A stretch of DNA of 64,000 nucleotides from the NCBI RefSeq assembly GCF_018502485.1, contig NZ_CP075546.1, one strand, 5' to 3'. This DNA comes from Methanospirillum purgamenti. Its GTDB lineage: Archaea; Halobacteriota; Methanomicrobia; Methanomicrobiales; Methanospirillaceae. Below, one piece after another: positions 51,964-61,165 of the stretch. The translations under genes were made by a program, and so were the position numbers. Position 1 is the stretch's first letter. The number at the start of each line of letters is the position of its first letter. Under the pieces are notes generated by a model, which searched no databases, was not told the origin of the DNA, and saw only the letters and a program-made list of their open reading frames with translations.

Positions 51964-52431
51964 TCAGGTGAACATCTTTGTCATTGTTTCCTTATCAAAT
52001 CGGAAACCAATGGATATCAGACCCGAAACTGTCTCATTCATGTTCACGAGGTTGTCTTCAGAGCCTTTTAAAAGAATGCCTATCGTGCCGGTAACTGATA
52101 GATCAAGAGCTTTTGCAGTTCGTCTCCCTGCTTTATCATCGATGATAAGAGGGAGATTCAGTTCCTTTGCCAGAATTATCGCTTCAGATTCACCAATTCC
52201 AAGATATATGTGCAATGTTTCAACTGCAATGATGTCACTGACCTCTTGAATTCTGATCCATTCACAATTTCTGACTTCCAATGCACCAGGTCTGTTTTTT
52301 CCATTTATCACAACCTCCTGCCATACTGCATCAGGAATGATTACCTCATCAAAATAATGATGAAGTAATTCCAATTGTCCCAATGCTGAAAGAACAATGA
52401 GAGGTGTAGAATTAGTTATGATTTTTCTCAT
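51964..52431 (-). CDS. DUF3368 PIN-like toxin
   Basis: 155 residues. Pattern RKIITNSTPLIVLSALGQLE, VIIPDAVWQEVV, LGIGESEAIILAKELN and LIIDDKAGRRTAKALDLSVTG matches DUF3368, a PIN-like RNase fold: N7/T9, E86-E88 region and the D-D of IIDDKA supply the metal-binding acids. Partner of UPF0175 upstream, overlapping by 4 bp. Expected to be a ribonuclease toxin in a type II pair. Confidence 0.85.
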   Translation of the reverse strand: MRKIITNSTPLIVLSALGQLELLHHYFDEVIIPDAVWQEVVINGKNRPGALEVRNCEWIRIQEVSDIIAVETLHIYLGIGESEAIILAKELNLPLIIDDKAGRRTAKALDLSVTGTIGILLKGSEDNLVNMNETVSGLISIGFRFDKETMTKMFT

Positions 52432-52706
52432 TTGAGAATTTGTTTAAGGGTATTCAGATCCTCTTCAGCATCTTCTATAGAATAAGCAAGGCCAATATTA
52501 CGACTCATAAGTTCCTCTATCATATCTATTTTGGTTTCAAAACCAGCAATCTCTGCTGCTTTCCCTAATGAAATCCTCCCTTCACGAAATAACTCAACTG
52601 CCAGGGATTTTCGGATATATCCTCCAAGTTCATCTGGTTTTATATTTATAAGCCATGGTAATGATTTTGGGAGATCAATGGTTGTCTGGATGGTACTGGA
52701 TGTCAT
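52428..52706 (-). CDS. UPF0175 antitoxin
   Basis: 92 residues. The characteristic block RKSLAVELFREGRISLGKAA, EIAGFETKIDMIEEL is UPF0175, a small HTH-like protein always paired with a DUF3368 PIN-like toxin. Binds and probably represses its own promoter. Coupled to the toxin by ATGA overlap. First gene of a two-gene operon; upstream lies an AT-rich promoter-like stretch between it and corA. Confidence 0.85.
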   Translation of the reverse strand: MTSSTIQTTIDLPKSLPWLINIKPDELGGYIRKSLAVELFREGRISLGKAAEIAGFETKIDMIEELMSRNIGLAYSIEDAEEDLNTLKQILK

Positions 52707-52785
52707 AAATGCTACTCATACCTGTATGGATAAATTGACTAAGCTGAATATTCTATTAACAACATTTGGAGCATATATTTTTTCA

Positions 52786-53718
52786 CTATAATACTTTCCA
52801 CCGAACCAGAATAAATAATCCAAGAGCACTTGCTGCAACTGCACAAAACATGATAAACGAAAATGCAAACGGATTATCCTGCAATGGGAGATGAACATTC
52901 ATCCCATAAATACTCGCGATAAGTGTCGGTAATGAAATTAGAATCGTGATACTGGTCAGGAGTTTCATCACGACATTCACATTATTGTTAATAATCGAAG
53001 CAAATGTCCCGGTCATACCCATGATAATGGATGTATAGATATTTGCCATCTCAAGAGCCTGTTTATTCTCAATAACCATCTCCTCGTACAGGTCATGCTC
53101 TTCATCGGTCATTTCAAGGATATTGGAGTACGAAAATTTCTCAACCATCAGTGAGTTGGACCGGAGAGATGTCGTAAAAAACACGAGGCTTTTGTGCAGG
53201 TTAAAGAGATCAAGGAGAAGTACGTTAGTTGTTGACCGGTGCAGGTTCATCTCAATCTGGCTGGACATCCGGTTGATATCTTTCAGGTACCGGAGAAACC
53301 GAAGAGCAGTCCGGTAACAGATCTGAAGTGCAAACCTGGTTCTGGTCCGGGTGTCGAAATTTCTGACCCATCCGGAGAGAAACTCATCAAGAACATCAAC
53401 CTCGGTGAGGGTGACAGTGATGATCACATGTCCGGTCAGTATGATGCCAATTGGAAGGGTGATATACGGGATTACTGCTTCTTCCGGTTCCCGTCGTGGC
53501 GATCTGATCAGAATGAGGACATTTCCTTCATCCACTTCAAAACGTGCCCGTTCATCTACATCAAGGGGATCGGTAAAAAACTCAACCCAGACTCCAAATC
53601 GTTCAACAAGAAGTGATATTTCCTTTTCCGTGGGATTGACTACCTTGATCCAGCACCCGTCTTCCCACGTGTCTACCGGAACCAGACCCTCGTGTGTGGT
53701 AATATATGCTGAAATCAT
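52786..53718 (-). CDS. corA: CorA-family magnesium/cobalt transporter
   Basis: 310 residues. Large N-terminal cytoplasmic domain of strand-helix build (about 1-245), long stalk helix (EMVIENKQALEMANIYTSII), then two C-terminal TM helices with the GMN signature (ASIYGMNVHLPLQ) between them. The funnel-shaped pentamer conducts Mg2+ and Co2+/Ni2+ down the gradient. A probable TATA box (TTTATA on the minus strand) lies near 53765-53775. Typical length for archaeal CorA. Unlinked to neighbours. Confidence 0.93.
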   Translation of the reverse strand: MISAYITTHEGLVPVDTWEDGCWIKVVNPTEKEISLLVERFGVWVEFFTDPLDVDERARFEVDEGNVLILIRSPRREPEEAVIPYITLPIGIILTGHVIITVTLTEVDVLDEFLSGWVRNFDTRTRTRFALQICYRTALRFLRYLKDINRMSSQIEMNLHRSTTNVLLLDLFNLHKSLVFFTTSLRSNSLMVEKFSYSNILEMTDEEHDLYEEMVIENKQALEMANIYTSIIMGMTGTFASIINNNVNVVMKLLTSITILISLPTLIASIYGMNVHLPLQDNPFAFSFIMFCAVAASALGLFILVRWKVL

Positions 53719-53942
53719 GGTCTATCCCCACCAGAATAAATGTGAATAATACTGCAGACTGATGGTATAAATAGGGGTAGGGAGAGCGGAACAGGTGTTT
53801 CTTGAATCTCTATGGTGGTATGACTGGATTGGAGGGCCATGTACTGAATATATCAGTACAGGTATGAGGATCTGAATGAGCCTATTTATTTTGAGATAAA
53901 CACTCACCTTTCACCTGTAACACATATCCGCTCACACAACCA

Positions 53943-54269
53943 TTGAGTACTCTTATGCAGGAATATCCGGTTAAACGAACTCACATTAAGGTTCTTCCTG
54001 AGAATATTACCGCGAAGATAACCGAACATTTTGGGATCGCTCCTGTAGAAAAAGACGGGTGGTACACGCTTTCATTTGGCGCCCTTGAATCAATGCAAGT
54101 AAAACTGGGAGAGGCAAAAAAATCTATTATCATTGCGACTGTCTCAAAGCAGGGGATAGAAGATGAACAGATTATCCTTGATACCAACAAGCGTTTCCGA
54201 AGATATCTGGATGATGTAACCGGGTACTCAACCAAGGACCGGGTAAAAAAAGCAAAAACAGTAGAATAA
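53943..54269 (+). CDS. DUF5611-like conserved archaeal protein
   Basis: 108 residues. Conserved in methanogens and other Euryarchaeota by pattern: QEYPVKRTHIKVLPENITAK, GWYTLSFGALESMQVKLGEA, DEQIILDTNKRFRRYLDDVTG, here cited as separate short pieces. No catalytic motif, signal peptide or membrane helix. May start at ATG 43 bp 3' of the region's last repeat or at M5 (MQEYPV). Its stop lies 4 bp from the convergent leuS stop. Function unknown. Confidence 0.65.
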   Translation: MSTLMQEYPVKRTHIKVLPENITAKITEHFGIAPVEKDGWYTLSFGALESMQVKLGEAKKSIIIATVSKQGIEDEQIILDTNKRFRRYLDDVTGYSTKDRVKKAKTVE

Positions 54270-54273
54270 ATTT

Positions 54274-57048
54274 CTACTCTATTATTATTGCCGGTTTGAA
54301 GGGAAGGGCTGATCCTGCCTTCATGTGATGGCATGCATCTGCTGGTACTACTTCTATCTCAAGTTTTGTGTCGTCTACCAGAAATGCTGATGCACCTTTG
54401 AATATTGCAAGTTCATCTGGTTTTTGTGAGACAATCCGGTCAACGAGGTCGGATGGGAGTTTGTGGAAGAGATTTGTACACTGTTTTACTGCATCTGCAG
54501 CCTCTCTACCCCGTGTTTTTATATCCTCCTTCTGCATGACATCCCGAATGACATTCTTCTTGTCCGGTGCTTCGGCGATGAGTGTTAAGATATCCCATTT
54601 CCAGGAAGGTGCAACACAAATGGTCACTTTCCGAGGCGGTGTCTTCAGGATCCGAAGAATTGATTCGATGTCTTCTACCGTTCTGACTAGAAGTTCTTCT
54701 GCAATCTCTGCAGGATCATCCATCTTCGCAGTATCTGATTCAGGCCAGGGTGCGAATGAGACCAGACCGTCTCCGATTTCCTTCCAAAGATCCTCACAGG
54801 TAAATGGGATAATTGGAGCAAGTAGTCTTACCCATGTGGAACAGAGCGTCTTCATGGCAGTCTTTCCGGGAGGATTTTGACCAAGACGGCGTTTGTACCA
54901 TTTCAGATCAGATTCAAATCCGAAGAATGCCTCCTGAAGTGCCTGCCTTGTCTGGAAGTTCTCCATGGCTGTAGTTACTAGTGAAATATGATTCTGCATC
55001 CGTGAGATAAGCCATCGGTCAATATCCGTATCAGGGCCGTCAGATGCAAGTCCTTCTCTGATAGTCTGTGCGAACCGCTCGATCTGTTTCTTGGTGGAAG
55101 AGACAAGTTCATTTCTCCAGTCAAAGTCCTGCCAGGGTTCACCTGAACCTATCAGGAACATTCTGACGGTATCAGCACCAAAGTCATTGATTGCATCCTC
55201 AAGCAGGTACACATTCCCCTTTGATGAAGACATCTTTGCCCCGTTTAAGAGACCCATTCCAAAGACCACCATGCCATGAGGGAGGCATTCTTTTGGGAAT
55301 ATTGTGCAGTGGTGGAAGAGCTGGAACGTCAGGTGATTGGAGATGAGATCTTTTGCCGAGAACCTGAAGTCGTACGGGTACCAGTACAGGAACTCCTTTC
55401 TCATACCGTCAAGCCGTTCCCGCTCGGGGAGTCCTTCAGAATCTTTTCCAAGGAATATGTAATCAAAGACTGCAGGAGTCAGGAGATTTGGATCAATATG
55501 TTTGATTCTGGAGGCAATGGTGTAATACGCCATGTAGATGGTTGAGTCAGAGAGTGGCTCGATAAGCCAGTCCGGATCCCATGGCATTTTTGTACCAAGA
55601 CCAATACGTCGTGAACATGCCCAGTCCTTCAGCCAGTCAACAGTTCTGAAAAACTCTGCCCTGACCTCCTGGGGGACAAGTTCCATATCCTCAAGATGAT
55701 CCTTGACCTGCTGTTTCCATGCCTCATCACTATATTCAAGGAACCACTGGTCATGGAGGACTTTCACAAAAACCCTTGATCCACACCGGCACACAACCGG
55801 CCGGGTGTCAAACTCGTACATGATACCGGAATGGTGTTTTTCAGTCAGAACCTGGGCGATCTCATCCCTGGCAAACTTGACTGGTTTTCCACCGTACTGT
55901 TCGTACATTTTTCCGGTTGCATGTTCGGCAGAATACACTGACTGAGTCAGTTCCACAAGATTTGGATCATCCTGGTTGATGATGTCAGCCTTTTCGACTG
56001 CTTCAACAGCAGGGAATTCGCCATATCCTTCTACTTTTATAAGTCCGACTGGTTTGATCTCAGTATACTGACCTTTTCGCTGCAGGTCACGGAGAGCGAT
56101 GTAGTCATACGGTGCATGAGCCGGGACACTCATCACCAGACCGGTTGCCATGTCCGGATCAACAAAGACTGCAGGAAGGATGGGGATCTCTCCACAGAAC
56201 GGATGGCTGACGACCTTGTCTACGAGATCTGATCCAGGAATGGTACCAATCTCATTGACCTCATGATCCTGCAGGGAGATCTTCTCCATGGCTTGTCTGG
56301 AGAGGATCCATTCTTTTCCATCAACGCGGGCCCTGACATATTCTACCGTGGGATTGACCCAGAGGTTGGTAACACCATAGATGGTCTCTGGCCGGAGAGT
56401 TGCACAGGGAATGAATACATCTCCGAACTGGAACATGATAAGAGTGAATTTCTGGATTTCAGCCTTGTCACCCTCAAGGAGATCATGGTCACCGACCGGA
56501 TTTTCACACTGGGGACAGTACCTGACCGGATGAGCTCCTTTGTTCACATGGCCTGCTTCCCGGAGATGGTACCACTGCCATTCGATAAACTTGCTATAGG
56601 TGGGCTCAACCGTGGTAAACCGCCGTGACCAGTCGATAGAAAGACCGGCCTTTGTCATGACCCGTTCATATTCGTTTGAAAAATGGTTGACGATGTTTAA
56701 CGGATCGGTAAAGGTCTCAAGGACATCTGCCGGAACCCGGTACAGATCCCGGTAGAGTTTTATGGCACTCTCATCCCGCCGTGCAATCCGTTTTGAGATA
56801 CCGATAACCGGGGCACCGGTGACATGAAATGCCATTGGATAGAGGACTTCCCTTCCCCTCATCCGCCAGAACCGGGCGACAACATCAGGAACAATGTATG
56901 TCCGGCCATGACCGACATGCATGGCACCACTTGGGTACGGGTAGGCAACGGTCAGGTAAAATTTCTTTTTTTCAGAGGGGGTGGCAATAAACACCCCGTC
57001 CCATTGTTTCCGAATAGCAGCTTCTAAAGCCTGTGTCTCTTCCGTCAT
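54274..57048 (-). CDS. leuS: Leucyl-tRNA synthetase, archaeal type
   Basis: 924 residues, class I synthetase charging tRNA-Leu. HIGH motif as HVGHGRTY (44-51), the CP1 editing domain at about 160-460 including the threonine-rich FIPCATLRPETIYGVTNLWV segment, the KMSKS loop as KMSSSKGN from K605, and the anticodon-binding and C-terminal domains. Length and layout match archaeal/eukaryal LeuRS rather than the bacterial form. Ends 4 bp from the convergent DUF5611 gene; 8 bp after the PIN-ATPase stop, so probably co-transcribed. Confidence 0.95.
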   Translation of the reverse strand: MTEETQALEAAIRKQWDGVFIATPSEKKKFYLTVAYPYPSGAMHVGHGRTYIVPDVVARFWRMRGREVLYPMAFHVTGAPVIGISKRIARRDESAIKLYRDLYRVPADVLETFTDPLNIVNHFSNEYERVMTKAGLSIDWSRRFTTVEPTYSKFIEWQWYHLREAGHVNKGAHPVRYCPQCENPVGDHDLLEGDKAEIQKFTLIMFQFGDVFIPCATLRPETIYGVTNLWVNPTVEYVRARVDGKEWILSRQAMEKISLQDHEVNEIGTIPGSDLVDKVVSHPFCGEIPILPAVFVDPDMATGLVMSVPAHAPYDYIALRDLQRKGQYTEIKPVGLIKVEGYGEFPAVEAVEKADIINQDDPNLVELTQSVYSAEHATGKMYEQYGGKPVKFARDEIAQVLTEKHHSGIMYEFDTRPVVCRCGSRVFVKVLHDQWFLEYSDEAWKQQVKDHLEDMELVPQEVRAEFFRTVDWLKDWACSRRIGLGTKMPWDPDWLIEPLSDSTIYMAYYTIASRIKHIDPNLLTPAVFDYIFLGKDSEGLPERERLDGMRKEFLYWYPYDFRFSAKDLISNHLTFQLFHHCTIFPKECLPHGMVVFGMGLLNGAKMSSSKGNVYLLEDAINDFGADTVRMFLIGSGEPWQDFDWRNELVSSTKKQIERFAQTIREGLASDGPDTDIDRWLISRMQNHISLVTTAMENFQTRQALQEAFFGFESDLKWYKRRLGQNPPGKTAMKTLCSTWVRLLAPIIPFTCEDLWKEIGDGLVSFAPWPESDTAKMDDPAEIAEELLVRTVEDIESILRILKTPPRKVTICVAPSWKWDILTLIAEAPDKKNVIRDVMQKEDIKTRGREAADAVKQCTNLFHKLPSDLVDRIVSQKPDELAIFKGASAFLVDDTKLEIEVVPADACHHMKAGSALPFKPAIIIE

Positions 57049-57056
57049 TCACACCC

Positions 57057-59024
57057 TCACACTGTTTTGAGCCTGATGGGTTCGCCTTCGTTATACCTAC
57101 GCAGCATCTCCTGTGCTATAGTGCTGTTTTTGGCCAGGTGTATCTCGCCTGAATCATTCACAGTAGCAGTGAACAGGTATTCCCGACCGGCAAATACGTC
57201 CACGATCTTTCCGGTATTGTCCGGAGAGATGATGGAAAGTTGTTTCTTGTCAATCCTGACCTGGAGTCCATCACCAAGCGTTAACTCCTCCCGATCAGGC
57301 TGGCCTGGTGAGAGTGCTTTTACCTTCTTAGCAAGTTCTGATGATGGTCTGATATCAATACCAACACCGACTTTATTGACTATTGCAGCGATGTTCTTCC
57401 CGCCTTTTCCTATCGCTGCGGGTACATCCCGGTCATCGATATAGACGACTGCCTTTGTTGCAGAGAGCATCTCAACACTGACCTCACCGCCGGTATATCT
57501 TCCGATCTCCCGCTGGATATCACGTTCAGTAATTGCCCATACGTTTGTCTCTTCTTCTTCGTCAGGTTCCTCGTCATCAGATGCTTTTTCCTCGACTGGT
57601 TCCTCTTCTGGCTCGGCATGGATGACGGTCTCTTCCGGAGGAACATACTTCTCGGAGTTGTCAGGTTCTTCTTCCTCCTCCTCAACCGGCAGAACAATGG
57701 TCTCTGTGCCGTATCTGAAGATTTCAAAGATGGGGAGGTTGGTCTTTACATCTGAAACAGTGGTGACCGGCCTTATCTGCATTTCAGAATCAATCCCCTC
57801 TGGGACTTTCATAGAGAAGGCAGTTGAGCATATCTGGTGTATCTGCCCGTCTCTGACATAGATCATGCTGCCAAAGATCTGTGCAAGAACCGAGAAGTCT
57901 AGCCGGTCTGCGAATCGTTGGAGTGCCTCGTGGGGTGATACGGCATGAATGATTCCGATCATCCCGATACCGGCAAGCCGCATGTCAGCAAATACCTCAA
58001 AATCCTCGTTTCTGCGAAGTTCATCAAAGATGACAAAATCAGGTCTGACCAGGAGGAGTACATCAGCGGTATTGGCCATACTCCCGTCAAGGGCACTGTA
58101 CTGGGTTATCTGGTCTGGAACAAGCATCTCACGTGGCTGTTCCATCGTTTTGATTATGACTCCTTCATCACAAAGGTAGGTTGCGATTGCCTGGGCAAGG
58201 GTGGTCTTTCCACATCCCGGTGGGCCGGTGATAAGAATACCTGGCTTTTCTCCCCGAAGCATCTGCTTGATGAGATCAGATTCGGCATAGTCTTCCAGTG
58301 CGAGGTCAACAATCGGTCTGACTGCAGTAATCTCCATTCCATCAGAGAACGGACGTCTGGTTATTGATATCCGCATTGATCCTATCTGGACAACGGTTAC
58401 TCCCCGCTTTTCTATCTCGATAAATCCGTCAGGGTCACGTTTTGCACGCTCAAGGATCTCCTGGGCGATCATTCGTAGTTCGTATTCCGTGCAGAGCTGG
58501 TCACGAAGGGTCATCGTCTCGGTCTTTTGGATGGTCCCTTTTCGTGCAACCGGCTTTGCCCGTTCTTTCAGATAGACGGCGATGGTATGTTCATCAAAAA
58601 ACTGGTCTATGGCAAGCGGAGTGAAATCTTCCACCTGTGGCCGGAGATAGAGGACATCAAGACCTTTTGCCTTTGCAACCTCTGACTGGACCACGTCACT
58701 GGTGATAAACCTGGCTCCGTAATCAATGGCTACTTTCCGGATGAGTGCATCTATTTCACCGCCACTGGCAAGCTTTACTTGCTCAAGGGTGGGGCGGACA
58801 CCAACAAATTCTATCGATATTATACCCTGTTCGGCTAGTTTGCAGAGCTCCTGGAGTTCTGTAAGGCCTGAGAAACCTATTTCTCTTCCCTGGTTTGCCT
58901 GGGCCTCCAGTTCAGCAACAACTGCTTCCGGTATTATTATATGGGCTCCGTTATATTCTCCGGTATCAATTAGATTGGTGATGCGTCCGTCTATTACGAC
59001 GCTGGTATCAGGAACTATTTTCAA
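57057..59024 (-). CDS. PIN-domain, VirB11-like ATPase and KH-domain protein (COG1855)
   Basis: 655 residues. N-terminal PIN nuclease domain at 1-130 with MKIVPDTSVVIDG and the acids of GGEIDALIRKVAIDYG and FITSDVVQ. A VirB11/PilT-type secretion ATPase follows at about 200-430 with Walker A GPPGCGKTTLAQ near 265 and Walker B FVIFDELRRNEDFE. An acidic linker (EEEEEPD) and a KH RNA-binding domain (IGKGGKNIAAIVNKVGVGID) end it. This fusion is an archaeal hallmark; it probably handles RNA, but the process is unknown. A TATA box lies at 59062-59071, about 40 bp upstream. Confidence 0.9.
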   Translation of the reverse strand: MKIVPDTSVVIDGRITNLIDTGEYNGAHIIIPEAVVAELEAQANQGREIGFSGLTELQELCKLAEQGIISIEFVGVRPTLEQVKLASGGEIDALIRKVAIDYGARFITSDVVQSEVAKAKGLDVLYLRPQVEDFTPLAIDQFFDEHTIAVYLKERAKPVARKGTIQKTETMTLRDQLCTEYELRMIAQEILERAKRDPDGFIEIEKRGVTVVQIGSMRISITRRPFSDGMEITAVRPIVDLALEDYAESDLIKQMLRGEKPGILITGPPGCGKTTLAQAIATYLCDEGVIIKTMEQPREMLVPDQITQYSALDGSMANTADVLLLVRPDFVIFDELRRNEDFEVFADMRLAGIGMIGIIHAVSPHEALQRFADRLDFSVLAQIFGSMIYVRDGQIHQICSTAFSMKVPEGIDSEMQIRPVTTVSDVKTNLPIFEIFRYGTETIVLPVEEEEEEPDNSEKYVPPEETVIHAEPEEEPVEEKASDDEEPDEEEETNVWAITERDIQREIGRYTGGEVSVEMLSATKAVVYIDDRDVPAAIGKGGKNIAAIVNKVGVGIDIRPSSELAKKVKALSPGQPDREELTLGDGLQVRIDKKQLSIISPDNTGKIVDVFAGREYLFTATVNDSGEIHLAKNSTIAQEMLRRYNEGEPIRLKTV

Positions 59025-59061
59025 ATATTTTCACCGGGTTATAATTGGTCATTCATTCCTT

Positions 59062-59071
59062 TTATTATATA
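59062..59071 (-). promoter_or_regulatory. TATA box of the PIN-ATPase-KH gene
   Basis: Reads GTATATAATA on the minus strand, about 40 bp upstream of the ATG. Drives the PIN-ATPase and probably leuS. Confidence 0.55.
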
Positions 59072-59187
59072 CCTATTCTCGCTCAAAATCGCGTTCTGAT
59101 ATTTCTTTTCCGGTGATTGTCACCTTCTGATCCCCGGCATCTGGAAGGATGGCAGGACTGGTCAGGAAAAACAGGTGTATGAGTATT

Positions 59188-60012
59188 CTATGGCATGAAC
59201 AGAGAGAGGAGAGCCATGAAAAAGTCACCCAGAACCAGTGCGGTCAGAAACCCTGCAGTGATTGGGATGAGGAATGGTACACCATAACTGATCCACACCG
59301 TCCCTGCTTTCTTATAGAGTTCAAGTTCTTTCTTGTATTGATTCGGATTTTCTTTAAGGGATTTTGTGTACACCCGTTTTCCCCCAGCCAGCATGTCTCT
59401 GATTGCTGCCCCGACCGGGATGAATGACCTGGAGAGATTCCCGTCTGTCTCCTCAAAATGCTCCATGACAATACCAAACTCATCTGCTATCGTCTCACCC
59501 TTGACCGGGTATCCCAGGAAGAGGTAGGGAAGGGGGGCCTTGTTTCCTTTGACCAGGTTCATGATGAAGAAGGCCACCGGCAAGAGCAGGTTCAGGACGA
59601 CGGCATTAAAGAGGGCACTAAAAGGAAGAAAGACATAGGGGGGAAAACCGAAGAGCGGGTATCCGGTGAGGGGACCGAAGGGGAAACATGGAACCAGAAC
59701 AGTGATCAGGATGAGTGCCTTGGTATCTGCCATTCCCATGAGATGAAATCTCGTGAAGAGATAGAACGCGACGACAAAGAAGAGGATCAAGGGAATAAGG
59801 GGCATCATATAGGGGAGGGAGCCTGAGGTGATGACCGAGTACCAGAACCATATCAGCATCGGGATGCCGATGGCAACCGCCGGGTACCACATCACCACCG
59901 GAACAGCCCGTTCTCTGATATCTTCCCGGCATCCATAGAGGAGCGTCACCAGGAGAACAATTGCATTGATGAGTAAAGGGAGCATTATCGAGGGAAGTGA
60001 GAACGGATCCAT
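59188..60012 (-). CDS. Prepilin/prearchaellin peptidase (FlaK-like A24 family)
   Basis: 274 residues, integral membrane aspartyl protease with about seven TM helices. The two catalytic aspartates are D31 in CREDIRERAVP (the D-x-x-x-R-x-(I/V)-P motif) and D96 in HLMGMADTKALI (the GxGD-type motif, here GMAD). Cuts the signal peptide of archaellins and type IV pilins, which would need it in an archaellum-bearing methanogen. No archaellin genes are in the window. Larger than bacterial prepilin peptidase A24 cores because of a cytoplasmic insertion of about 100 residues (ETDGNLSRSFIPVGAAIRDM). Confidence 0.85.
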   Translation of the reverse strand: MDPFSLPSIMLPLLINAIVLLVTLLYGCREDIRERAVPVVMWYPAVAIGIPMLIWFWYSVITSGSLPYMMPLIPLILFFVVAFYLFTRFHLMGMADTKALILITVLVPCFPFGPLTGYPLFGFPPYVFLPFSALFNAVVLNLLLPVAFFIMNLVKGNKAPLPYLFLGYPVKGETIADEFGIVMEHFEETDGNLSRSFIPVGAAIRDMLAGGKRVYTKSLKENPNQYKKELELYKKAGTVWISYGVPFLIPITAGFLTALVLGDFFMALLSLFMP

Positions 60013-60064
60013 ATGATATGATCAGGGAGGAAAAAGGATATAGTGATAGTGATTGGTGCCGGAT

Positions 60065-61165
60065 TTATCTCCGTAATATACCCATGTCGGAGAGTCTGGC
60101 CGGCAGGTATTCATCCGTGACAAAATCTAGACCCCGTGCTGCAAATGCCTGCTGTTCTGACTTCAGGTTTAATGCCAGCTGCAGGTTTATCTGTTCTTTC
60201 CAGTAATCACCAGCAAACCGGGGATCAGTCAGTTCTGCCTTGAGAGCAGCGATATCCTGCTCGGTCAAAGAGTCGGAAGGAAGATCATAATCCCTGATAT
60301 CAGATGGCTGCACCCCGATGAACCGGGCGGACGGAGTTACCAGAATTTCAGATATGTGGGCACTTTTTATCGCCCCGTATGCAACACTTGCAAAGATCCG
60401 GTATGACCAGGGGTCACCGTCGGTAAATACCGTGACCGGAAGCTGAAATTCACTCGCAAGCCGGTTCAGGACTCTCCGGGTGGATCGTGCCGGCTGTCCT
60501 TTCAGGTGGACAAGAATAGCCTGGTACTTCTCGTCAAACCCGTTCTCGATAAGCCGTGCATACATACCACCGGTCTCGATGGCTATGACCATCTTTGCAT
60601 CATGCTCGATAAATTCGAGGGAATCAACATTGGTCGGGATCTGGTATCCTGACTCTCCGATATCATCCTGGCAGTGGAGTTCCCTGGTTCCCCGTCTTGT
60701 ATCTTCACGGATCTTGAGCGGTCCAAAGATACTTGCCCCGTCTTCCTCAGGTCGCAGATGAAAGTGTTCACGCTGGACATCGGTCAGGATCTCAAGGTCT
60801 TCCACCAGCAGGTTTGAGTCGTTTTGTGCCCCAAACTTTGCCCGTTTCCAGCCTTCTGATATGTAATACAGTTCTCTGAGTGTTGATGACCGGTTCTCCG
60901 AAATCTGATGTTTTAAAAACCAGATGACATATGCCATTTTGAGGATATGAAGAGCACTCTTCTCTGTTCCTGCTTCCCGAAGCCGCTCCCGGTCCCCGTA
61001 CTTCCATACCTCGGCCTCTTCATCATAGGCGATATTTTTTTTTGTCCGGGTCGGCATGGTGATGGAGGGAAGTTCGCCCCTGGTCATCTGCTCGTACCAC
61101 TTCTCCGGAATGGCAAGCAGCCGTTTGATGGTGTTTTCCCTGATATCTTCCTTACGACCGGTCAA
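60065..61165 (-). CDS. top6A: DNA topoisomerase VI subunit A
   Basis: Spo11-like subunit that makes the transient double-strand break of topoisomerase VI and relaxes or decatenates DNA with the B subunit. 366 residues. Winged-helix domain with the catalytic tyrosine in TLRELYYISEGW (Y101, second of the pair), and the toprim domain with glutamate in IAIETGGMYARL and the DxD of VFTDGDPWSY. The length is standard. Its start overlaps the top6B stop region by 14 bp, so the two subunits are translated in coupling. Confidence 0.96.
   Translation of the reverse strand: MTGRKEDIRENTIKRLLAIPEKWYEQMTRGELPSITMPTRTKKNIAYDEEAEVWKYGDRERLREAGTEKSALHILKMAYVIWFLKHQISENRSSTLRELYYISEGWKRAKFGAQNDSNLLVEDLEILTDVQREHFHLRPEEDGASIFGPLKIREDTRRGTRELHCQDDIGESGYQIPTNVDSLEFIEHDAKMVIAIETGGMYARLIENGFDEKYQAILVHLKGQPARSTRRVLNRLASEFQLPVTVFTDGDPWSYRIFASVAYGAIKSAHISEILVTPSARFIGVQPSDIRDYDLPSDSLTEQDIAALKAELTDPRFAGDYWKEQINLQLALNLKSEQQAFAARGLDFVTDEYLPARLSDMGILRR

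Noticed and set aside
53722..53907. 61-codon minus-strand frame upstream of corA
   Set aside because: Lies on the probable corA promoter region; no domain or ribosome site.
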